From: Bacteroidota bacterium
GTDB taxonomy: Bacteria > Bacteroidota > Ignavibacteria > Ignavibacteriales > Ignavibacteriaceae
DNA length: 64,000 nt
Reading direction: 5' to 3'
Assembly: GCA_020161395.1 (NCBI GenBank)
Contig: JAIUOE010000002.1
Location: forward strand, 1-64,000
Positions 57,247 to 64,000 of the stretch are shown here, in pieces. The notes under the pieces were generated by a model. The model was not told where the DNA came from, did no database searches, and was given only the letters and a program-made list of their open reading frames with translations. Position 1 is the first letter of the stretch, and each line of letters begins with the position of its first letter. Made by a program: the position numbers and the translations under genes.

Positions 57247-57556
57247 TGGATTTCCGGCTGGATTTCCGGACTAATTTCTTTTTTCATTTGTGAGAAAAAA
57301 AGTGTTGAAAATCTAAATAATGAGATTTTTTTACTGTTGAATTATTAAACAGTACCTGATTATCTCGGCTGATTTTGGATAAAAGAGCACTTCGTCCCCA
57401 TAATATTTATTTATACCGGCTTTTAATCGACATTTTTTAACTTCCCTTGAAAGAAGGTTCTCTCCGGTTAATTTTTTTGATCCTTTGAAAGACGATGGCA
57501 CAATTTTTGCTTATTTAATGCAAATTCAATTAATGCACTTTAATTCCGTTTGAACC
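57247..57556. other. Gene-free region before the 19-haem cytochrome gene
   Basis: AT-rich, about 310 bp, and presumably the promoter region of the cytochrome gene. I see no convincing -33/-7 pair and no ribosome binding site before the ATG at 57557. Confidence 0.4.
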
Positions 57557-60196
57557 ATGAAAAAAATATCTCTACTGCTCTTTATAATTTTCATCTCCAC
57601 AGTTCACATTTATGCACAAAAATCGAATGATGACTGCCTTGCATGTCACAGTGATGAATCGCTGAGTACAACCCGAAACGGGAAGCCGGTATCCCTCTTT
57701 GTCGAGGGAGGAAGATACCAGGCATCGGTGCACGGTTCAATGGAGTGTATGGATTGCCATACAGGTTTTAACGGTGAGGAACTGCCTCACAAAGCAGGCA
57801 ACAACATCTACAAAGTTGATTGCAGTGGTTGCCACGATGTAAAGGCATTCAAAAGCAGTATCCACGGTACAAAGAATGTGGAATGCTGGTCGTGTCACAC
57901 GAAACACGCCATCCTTCCCGCTTCCAACATGACGAACGGAAGAGTGGAACTTTGTATGACATGCCATACTTCAGGTGGAGTAAAACAATTTACTACAGGT
58001 GGTCACTTCAAAGCCTACAAAGCCGGTAACAAAGTAAACTGCGTTACCTGCCATGGAAACAGTTCCCATGACATTAAAAAGACTGCTTTTAACAAGTTCA
58101 CTGAAACACAACTTTGCAACAAGTGTCACGCTGTTCATAAAACACAGTTCTCGGTGGAATTACACGCACAGGCAAATCAGGCAGCATTTCCCCGCTGCAC
58201 AAGCTGCCACGGTGAACATCTTGCTGCAGTGAACAGATTTTCGAGGAACTCACAGGAATGCATGAATTGTCATATGAATGCATCCATCTTCCATCCGAAA
58301 AACAATGAAAAACTTGTCGATTTTATCAAGACCTATCAGACGAGCGTCCATGCACGCCTCCAGTCGAATGGTGTGGAAGCTGCCTCATGTGGAGATTGCC
58401 ATGGTAACCATACTGCAGAAGGACTTGAGGCTACAAAAAACAAAGTAAAAAGAGAAAATATTAATGCGATGTGCGGCAGATGCCATCAGGATGCCATGAA
58501 AGAATTCAATGCCTCTGCGCACGGACTTGCTGCTCAAAAATACAAAGATGTTGCTCCTGTTTGTACTGACTGCCATGGAGAACACCAGATCTCAAGTGTC
58601 AAAAGTCCTGAGTTTGCGAAGATTAAAATCAAAGAAATGTGCATGAACTGTCATGTGAAGAATGAAAAAGTTCTGAAACTGACAAAGACAACCAAAAACG
58701 ATATTCAGCATTATGAAAATTCTGCACACTGGAAAGCACTGAAAGCAGGAAACGAAAAAGCTGCGGTTTGTTCCGATTGTCATACAGGACATGCCATGCT
58801 TCCTGCAAAAGATCCAAATTCTTCGATTAACAAGCATAATATTGCAGCAACTTGTGGCAAATCCGGTTGCCATGTAAAACAAAAAATTGATTACAATGCG
58901 AGTGTCCATTTCAAATCACTCAAATCAGGCAAAGACGATTCACCTGGTTGTGCTGACTGCCATGGTAATCATCAGATAGAGAATACTGATAGATTCCAGA
59001 ATGAGGGATTAAAAAGTCAGTTTATCGCAAAACTCTGTTCTGATTGCCACGCAAGCGTACAATTGGCGGAAAAATACAGCTTTTCACAGATTAATGCAGA
59101 CAGCTATTACAAAAGTTATCATGGTCTCGCTGTAAGAGGTGGATCTAAAACCGCAGCCAACTGTGCAAGCTGCCACCACTATCATGATATCAGACCAAGT
59201 TCCGATCCCCTTTCATCGATTAACCGGGCTAACCTCTCGAAAACCTGTGGCAAGTGTCATCCAAATGCAAAGATTGACGATGAATTTGCCAAGGTGCATG
59301 TAACAAATACGGAAGAGGAATCAATCCTTCTTTGGATAGTAAAAACGAGTTATATCCTGATTATATTCGGTACCATTGGAATAATGTTTATCCACAATGT
59401 ACTTGATCTCTTCCGCAAACTGCAGGAAAAGAAGAAGCACAAACACCAGATTAAGAAGCTGAAAGAAGAAGGCAAATATTATGTAAGGATGACCAAAAAC
59501 GAAAGAATCCAGCATTTCTTCCTTCTGACATCTTTCATTGGTCTGGTAATTTCAGGTTTTGGGCTCGTTTATCCCGATGCTTTCTGGGTAAGAGGAATCA
59601 GATATGTCCTCGGTGAGTATGCATTTGAAATCAGAGGTCTGTCACACAGAATCCTCGGCATAATTATGATAATTGTCTCTTTCTATCATGTCTGGTATCT
59701 TTTCTTCCATGAAAACGGAAAGAAACTGTTAAAAGATTTCCTCCCGGCATGGCACGACTGGGATGATGTGAAGGTAAACTTTAAATATCTCACCTTCAGA
59801 AGTGAGGAAAAACCCGCTTTCAGAAGATTCAGCTACATGGAAAAAGCTGAATACTGGGCACTTGTGTGGGGTACGGTGGTAATGTCGCTCACCGGTCTCC
59901 TCCTGATGTTCAACGACTTCTTTTTGGCAAAAGCACCAAAAATATGGTTCGACATCTCGACACTGATTCATTATTACGAGGCATGGCTCGCCACTTTAGC
60001 AATTATTGTTTGGCACTTCTACTATGTAATCTTCAGCCCTGAAGTCTATCCTCTGAACACAGCGTTCATTACAGGCAAGATGAGTGAAGAGCTTATGGAA
60101 GCTGAGCACCCTCTTGAACTCGCAAGACTGAAAGCCCTTGAAGAGGAAGAGAAGAAAGAATCAAAAGAGGAATCTGGCGAGAACGAGGAGAACTAA
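57557..60196 (+). CDS. Nineteen-haem cytochrome c fused to a haem-b-like membrane domain
   Basis: An 879-residue fusion. Signal peptide 1-20 (ending YAQ), then nineteen haem motifs between about residues 28 and 575: eighteen CXXCH and one CX4CH (CGKSGCH). The C-terminal part has five helices (about 588-612, 651-672, 698-718, 765-785, 809-826) with histidines at helix ends or inside (QHFFL, LSHRIL, FYHVW, IHYY, VWHFYY), as in cytochrome b561-type domains, and a charged E/K-rich tail. Such a layout could take electrons from quinol in the membrane and pass them along the haem wire. The N-terminal module matches that of the 13-haem protein. Confidence 0.9.
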   Translation: MKKISLLLFIIFISTVHIYAQKSNDDCLACHSDESLSTTRNGKPVSLFVEGGRYQASVHGSMECMDCHTGFNGEELPHKAGNNIYKVDCSGCHDVKAFKSSIHGTKNVECWSCHTKHAILPASNMTNGRVELCMTCHTSGGVKQFTTGGHFKAYKAGNKVNCVTCHGNSSHDIKKTAFNKFTETQLCNKCHAVHKTQFSVELHAQANQAAFPRCTSCHGEHLAAVNRFSRNSQECMNCHMNASIFHPKNNEKLVDFIKTYQTSVHARLQSNGVEAASCGDCHGNHTAEGLEATKNKVKRENINAMCGRCHQDAMKEFNASAHGLAAQKYKDVAPVCTDCHGEHQISSVKSPEFAKIKIKEMCMNCHVKNEKVLKLTKTTKNDIQHYENSAHWKALKAGNEKAAVCSDCHTGHAMLPAKDPNSSINKHNIAATCGKSGCHVKQKIDYNASVHFKSLKSGKDDSPGCADCHGNHQIENTDRFQNEGLKSQFIAKLCSDCHASVQLAEKYSFSQINADSYYKSYHGLAVRGGSKTAANCASCHHYHDIRPSSDPLSSINRANLSKTCGKCHPNAKIDDEFAKVHVTNTEEESILLWIVKTSYILIIFGTIGIMFIHNVLDLFRKLQEKKKHKHQIKKLKEEGKYYVRMTKNERIQHFFLLTSFIGLVISGFGLVYPDAFWVRGIRYVLGEYAFEIRGLSHRILGIIMIIVSFYHVWYLFFHENGKKLLKDFLPAWHDWDDVKVNFKYLTFRSEEKPAFRRFSYMEKAEYWALVWGTVVMSLTGLLLMFNDFFLAKAPKIWFDISTLIHYYEAWLATLAIIVWHFYYVIFSPEVYPLNTAFITGKMSEELMEAEHPLELARLKALEEEEKKESKEESGENEEN

Positions 60197-60263
60197 CTCA
60201 CCCCTGAGGAGAGCTAAAAAAACAAGTTTGTATTGTTGATAAAGAATGATTGAGTTAGATGTT

Positions 60264-60294
60264 AAAGGCTGTCAGAAATGGCAGCCTTTTTTTA
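60264..60294 (+). terminator. Bidirectional terminator after the cytochrome gene
   Basis: AAAGGCTGTC pairs with GGCAGCCTTT around a short loop, followed on the plus strand by TTTTATC. On the minus strand it would serve the three-gene cargo operon ending at 60296. Confidence 0.8.
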
Positions 60295-60295
60295 T

Positions 60296-61111
60296 CTATT
60301 TTAGAAGCAACATTTTCCCGAATAACGCTTTTCCGGCTGCCAGGATTTTATAAAAATAAACTCCACTCGGGAGATTTGCTCCTTCGAAATCGATGCTCTG
60401 TTTGCCGGAGTCACGCTTAAGATCTTTTATTTCTCCAACAATTTCACCAGAAGAATTGTAAACAATCAGTGAAACCTCTGCTGCAAAGGGCAACTGAAAT
60501 GAGATTTTGGTGGATGGATTAAATGGATTTGGATAGTTCCCGTCAAGTTTGAATGAAGAAACTTCCCCACTTTCATCGATACTCGTTACATTTCTGCTTA
60601 TATCAACCACAAATTTGGGACCAAACGCCCACAGATCATACTCGTTCGGAATAAAATCGTGGTTAGTGCTCAACCCGACAGAATAAATCGTATCCTGAGT
60701 TTTATTAACGGGCGCAGTGTAGTAAAAATCCCACCAGATGGATTGAGCACCGGGAGGAAACGCTTTTGGATACATTTGAGTAAGTTCATTGTCGAGCAGG
60801 CGGGATGAAGAATCTGCAGCACCGAGTGTACCAAAACGGGAAGCGACATTGTATCCACCCCCCAGAGCCGGTCCACCGGCGACATACACCCTGTATAGAG
60901 CAGTTTCACCGGGTCGAAGTGAGTGTGGACCCTCGACCCGGGTAAAAACTGTTGAATCCTGTGGTATTGTGTGACATACACAGCCAAGCCCGTTAAGCTC
61001 TGTGCATGAGATTACATCAGTGTCCGCTGTTCCATGTTTCGGTGGATCCGTTATCGTAAATCCGATGAACAGAACCGATACAAGAATTACAGAAATCTGA
61101 AAATACTTCAT
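60296..61111 (-). CDS. T9SS cargo protein, anchor-V/Reeler-like, with CVCH motif
   Basis: A 271-residue secreted protein. The ATG at 61111 starts a signal-type segment (MKYFQISVILV...) one base after the stop of the upstream gene; a longer frame to 61240 would read through that gene. Residues about 38-160 form a Reeler/choice-of-anchor-V-like domain beginning LNGLGCVCH. The sorting domain (NYPNPFNPST, end KMLLLK) covers about 185-271. It is a paralogue of the 61113 gene, and together they look like a tandem duplication. The related family usually has CXXCH at this place; here it is CXCH. Confidence 0.85.
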   Translation of the reverse strand: MKYFQISVILVSVLFIGFTITDPPKHGTADTDVISCTELNGLGCVCHTIPQDSTVFTRVEGPHSLRPGETALYRVYVAGGPALGGGYNVASRFGTLGAADSSSRLLDNELTQMYPKAFPPGAQSIWWDFYYTAPVNKTQDTIYSVGLSTNHDFIPNEYDLWAFGPKFVVDISRNVTSIDESGEVSSFKLDGNYPNPFNPSTKISFQLPFAAEVSLIVYNSSGEIVGEIKDLKRDSGKQSIDFEGANLPSGVYFYKILAAGKALFGKMLLLK

Positions 61112-61112
61112 A

Positions 61113-62174
61113 TTACTTCGACAAAACCATTTTTCTTGTAAGAGAAGCACCTTCTGTTTGCAATTTGTAGAAGTATAATCCACTTGGCAGATTATCAGCC
61201 TTGAAACTGACTGAATGCGCACCTGCCGGCACCACTCCATTTACCAAAGTCGCTACTTTCTCACCAAGAGAATTATAGACACTTAATAATACATTTCCAG
61301 ACGAAGGCATTCTGAAACTGATCACAGTTGAAGGATTGAAGGGATTGGGATAATTCTGGCTAAGCGAATATCCGTTAATAACCTCAATTTCCACCTCAAT
61401 TACATTTGAATATTCGAACTCGCCTGAAAAGTCAACCTGCTTCAACCGGTACTGAATTCTTCCCTGCACAAGACTAAAATCGGTAAAAGAGTAGCTGTTT
61501 GGCTTGGTGGTTGTACCATTCCCCTTCACTTCACCAATTACCTCCCATTTGCCGGTCGAGTTTTTCTGAATTTCGAAACCGCGGTTGTTCAATTCAGTAG
61601 CAGTTGTCCATGACAGCTCAACACCATTGTTTGTCTGTGATGCAGAAAATGATGTCAGTTCAACAGGTACAACCTGTGAAATCTGAACCGGGAAATTCGG
61701 AGAGAAATTCCAGTTATCCAGATCAGTCGGAGTGCCATCACCGTTCACACTGTTGCCTGCGGCATAAATGGTATCAGTGCCTGGAGAGGCAGGAGCAGTA
61801 TATTTGAATGTCCAGTAAACGGAATCAGGACCACCAAAAACTCTTGGAGTGTTGTGGGTTAATTCCTGACCAATTTTCTGTACACCAGGGTCGGTGCTGG
61901 CAAGAACTCCAAACCTTGCAGCGACATTAAAACCGCCTTTTACTGCCGGACCTCCTTTAAGTGATACCGTGTAATCGTTAGTGCTGCCGGGAGTCACCTG
62001 ATTTGGTCCCCAGATTCTGACTGTTACCGATGGTGTAGGGGTGGGATTATGGCAGACACACCCGTCACCATTTAGTTTGGTAATACCTGTGATGCCTGTA
62101 CTGTATTGAATCCCGCCATAGACGATTGCACAAACGAGGAAGAAAACCGACAAATAATAGATAGATTTTTTCAT
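61113..62174 (-). CDS. T9SS cargo protein, anchor-V/Reeler-like, with CVCH motif (paralogue)
   Basis: A 353-residue secreted protein: signal-type segment 1-20, LNGDGCVCH near residue 39, Reeler/anchor-V-like domain (about 40-170: VTPGSTNDYTVSLKGGPA, GGFNVAARFG), VELTSF linker (from about 173), and sorting domain (NYPNPFNPST, end KMVLSK). It starts 10 bp after the 62185 gene and ends 1 bp before the 60296 gene, so three cargo genes form one operon. It differs from its paralogue by keeping the linker. Confidence 0.87.
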   Translation of the reverse strand: MKKSIYYLSVFFLVCAIVYGGIQYSTGITGITKLNGDGCVCHNPTPTPSVTVRIWGPNQVTPGSTNDYTVSLKGGPAVKGGFNVAARFGVLASTDPGVQKIGQELTHNTPRVFGGPDSVYWTFKYTAPASPGTDTIYAAGNSVNGDGTPTDLDNWNFSPNFPVQISQVVPVELTSFSASQTNNGVELSWTTATELNNRGFEIQKNSTGKWEVIGEVKGNGTTTKPNSYSFTDFSLVQGRIQYRLKQVDFSGEFEYSNVIEVEIEVINGYSLSQNYPNPFNPSTVISFRMPSSGNVLLSVYNSLGEKVATLVNGVVPAGAHSVSFKADNLPSGLYFYKLQTEGASLTRKMVLSK

Positions 62175-62184
62175 TTCTGTCTCT

Positions 62185-63723
62185 CTATTTGATTAAAGTG
62201 AGTTTTTTGGTTAAAGACCTGTCACCTGCCTTCAGAGTATAAAGATACACACCGGAATTTAGATGTGACGCGTCAAACTCGACGGAATGGTTTCCTGCAG
62301 GAAGTGTCTTGCTGTTTATTATTTTGGTTACTTCTCTTCCTGTGATATCGAATATCGAGAGAGTAACTTCTGTCTGTTCAGTTATGGAGAATGCAATATT
62401 GGTTGTCGGATTAAAAGGATTTGGATAATTTTGCGAAAGCATAAAGACTGAAGGTATCTCGGTTGTTACTTCGATGGTGTTTGAATATTCAAATTTCCCG
62501 TCGTAATCCACCTGTTTCAGTCTGTAAAGATAAGACCCTGTCACACCGGGTTTATCACTGAAAACATATCTGCGCGGGGTAGTAGTGGTTCCGTGTCCTT
62601 CCATCTCACCAACCCGGGTCCAAGTATTCCTGTCAGTAGCAAGTGCTCTTTCAATCTCAAATCTTGCATTATTAAGCTCTGTTGCTGTGGTCCAACCCAG
62701 GAACACTTCGTTGTCGATAACCGAAGCATAGAATGACGACAGTTCGACAGGTACATAAGGAACCGTTGCTTTATAAATTCCGGGTGATTGTGCTGCGAAA
62801 ATCGTAAGGGTGTCTATAATATTTACGCTGTAGTTACTCGCAGTCAGAGAGGTGGTGATCCAGGTCAGACCGCCGTCCTTGCTCACATAGATATTACTTC
62901 CCGAGTATCTTCCGGTCATAATAAAATCTGAATTTTCAGGAGCTATGTCCACACCCCACATGCTCAAACCGTTGAAAAAAGGAATTGAAGTCCAGGTCAG
63001 TCCAAAATCAGTTGATTTCAGAAAACCACCGCCTCCACCCCATTTTGTAGCCCATGCGGTTCCCTTTTTTCTCAGATCCACAGCAATGGTTGGAATCTCA
63101 CCGGAAGTGACATAAACCTGTGTCCATGTAACACCATAATTGGTTGAGCGAAAAATCCCTGTGGTATTGTCACCAACAAGGATAATGTGCGAACTGTCAG
63201 GGAACACCTCTATATCACAGGGAGTGGTAAACCCGGAAGCAGTACTGACTTGAGTCCATGTCGAACCGAAATCATACGATTTGTAAAAAACATTGTTGCT
63301 CATCGTGTATATGGTGTCCGGATGAGATGGATCAGGAGTCATCGGAATCCCAAAATAGGAGAAACTTGCGTTATCAAGTGTCACTGTCCATGTCTGACCT
63401 GCATTTGTGGTCTTTACTATCTTGTCAGTGCTGGCTTCAATTGCGGCTATCATTACCTGACTGTTTTTTGCAGTCGTAATAATATTCTTCACTCTGGTGG
63501 AACCTGAAATAGATGTTCCCCAGGGAGCAAAGGTTTCACCTCTGTCAGTGCTTCTGTAAATTTGAGCGACTGTCCCGTAGTAAATAATATTGGAATTGTT
63601 TGGATCACTTGTGATTGGATCCCCGAGACTCGACCCGCTTTGTTTCAGGGTCCATGAATAAGTTTGTGCAAAAGCTGCTGTTGAAAATGCAGCCAGGAGG
63701 AAAAAAGAAATGAGAGTTCTCAC
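62185..63723 (-). CDS. T9SS cargo protein with BNR/sortilin-like propeller
   Basis: A 512-residue secreted protein: signal peptide 1-19 (ending AFAQ); propeller repeats of the BNR/VPS10 type (YRSTDRGETF, KTTNAGQTWT, YKSYDFGSTWT, FRSTNYGVTWT, LKSTDFGLTWT, YVSKDGGLTW); VELSSF linker (from about 325); and sorting domain (NYPNPFNPTT, end KLTLIK). Initiation seems to be at a GTG (63723). It is the first gene of the three-gene cargo operon. Such propellers often bind carbohydrate or protein; the ligand is unknown. Confidence 0.87.
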   Translation of the reverse strand: MRTLISFFLLAAFSTAAFAQTYSWTLKQSGSSLGDPITSDPNNSNIIYYGTVAQIYRSTDRGETFAPWGTSISGSTRVKNIITTAKNSQVMIAAIEASTDKIVKTTNAGQTWTVTLDNASFSYFGIPMTPDPSHPDTIYTMSNNVFYKSYDFGSTWTQVSTASGFTTPCDIEVFPDSSHIILVGDNTTGIFRSTNYGVTWTQVYVTSGEIPTIAVDLRKKGTAWATKWGGGGGFLKSTDFGLTWTSIPFFNGLSMWGVDIAPENSDFIMTGRYSGSNIYVSKDGGLTWITTSLTASNYSVNIIDTLTIFAAQSPGIYKATVPYVPVELSSFYASVIDNEVFLGWTTATELNNARFEIERALATDRNTWTRVGEMEGHGTTTTPRRYVFSDKPGVTGSYLYRLKQVDYDGKFEYSNTIEVTTEIPSVFMLSQNYPNPFNPTTNIAFSITEQTEVTLSIFDITGREVTKIINSKTLPAGNHSVEFDASHLNSGVYLYTLKAGDRSLTKKLTLIK

Positions 63724-63860
63724 TATTCTTACTCGATATTTATTATGTGATTTGGTAATTATTCGGTAGGAGAATTATTATTTATACGGAGCAAAATAAT
63801 CAAAATATTTTTATCTACAAAACAATCAAGTACAAAATATTGACTTTTTTTTAATAAATC

Positions 63861-63998
63861 TTAAAATGAGTTGGTTCTGAAGAAGGAATCGACCATTTCC
63901 CTTATTTTTAGTTTTAGCTTTTCCGGTTTAATTATCTCGATCTGATCCTGCCACCGTAAACACCAGCTTGCAAGTTTTTTGTTTACTGGTCCTCTGGT
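63861..63998 (-). CDS. WYL-domain regulator, C-terminal fragment (cut by window end)
   Basis: The last 45 codons of a minus-strand gene that continues beyond 64000. SWCLRWQDQIEIIKPEKLK and the following helix (KIREMVDSFF) match the WCX end of WYL-type transcriptional regulators (tryptophan, then a ...EI(I/V)xPExL pattern). No more of the gene is available, so the call rests on this short segment. Confidence 0.5.
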   Translation of the reverse strand, partial: TRGPVNKKLASWCLRWQDQIEIIKPEKLKLKIREMVDSFFRTNSF

Positions 63999-64000
63999 CT

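Noticed and set aside
60296-62174. Canonical c-type haem site in the two tandem cargo proteins
   Set aside because: The motif is CXCH, one residue short of CXXCH; haem attachment cannot be assumed.

Overview
The window looks like chromosome of a member of the Bacteroidota/Chlorobi group, most likely class Ignavibacteria. Three things support this. At least ten secreted proteins end in a type IX secretion (T9SS) sorting domain with the NYPNPFNP motif typical of that class. Several promoters match the Bacteroidota -33/-7 pattern (TTG-N19/20-TAnnTTTG). Multihaem cytochromes and many intergenic repeat families are also present. The taxonomic call is an inference; no rRNA gene lies in the window.

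Layout. Positions 1-16.4 kb form an accessory block: five T9SS cargo genes on the minus strand, two copies of a small one-helix membrane protein gene placed directly after two of them, an IS256-family element with a nonsense-mutated transposase, a GxxExxY putative nuclease gene lying between inverted short-repeat arrays, and long gene-free stretches with palindromes and a duplicated structured leader. Positions 16.5-31.4 kb are mixed: an M24 peptidase, an orphan histidine kinase, a secreted GH13 amylase, tRNA-Thr, an MFS transporter with an enolase-superfamily enzyme, a NarL-type two-component pair plus a lone receiver, and a secreted M28 peptidase. Positions 31.5-52.2 kb are mostly housekeeping: tRNA-Arg, eno, uvrA, a YigZ/IMPACT protein, a rhomboid protease, pgk, gap, a Crp/Fnr regulator, a PHP phosphoesterase, ribH followed by a PorZ-like beta-propeller protein, and a large PAS-rich hybrid kinase that lacks its phospho-accepting histidine. 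Positions 52.2-60.2 kb hold a tandem-repeat region and three multihaem cytochrome genes (7, 13 and 19 haem motifs; the last is fused to a membrane domain). Positions 60.3-63.7 kb are an operon of three more T9SS cargo genes, and a WYL-type regulator is cut by the window end.

How it fits together. The cargo proteins (adhesin-like, amylase, peptidase, propeller) would be exported by T9SS and anchored or released at the surface; the PorZ-like protein may belong to the export machinery. The cytochromes suggest electron transfer across the periplasm, with the 19-haem fusion as a candidate quinol-linked conduit. The strongest leads are the small membrane-protein family tied to one cargo C-terminal type, the structured leader shared by two cargo transcripts, the nuclease between inverted arrays, the 19-haem fusion and the histidine-less hybrid kinase.
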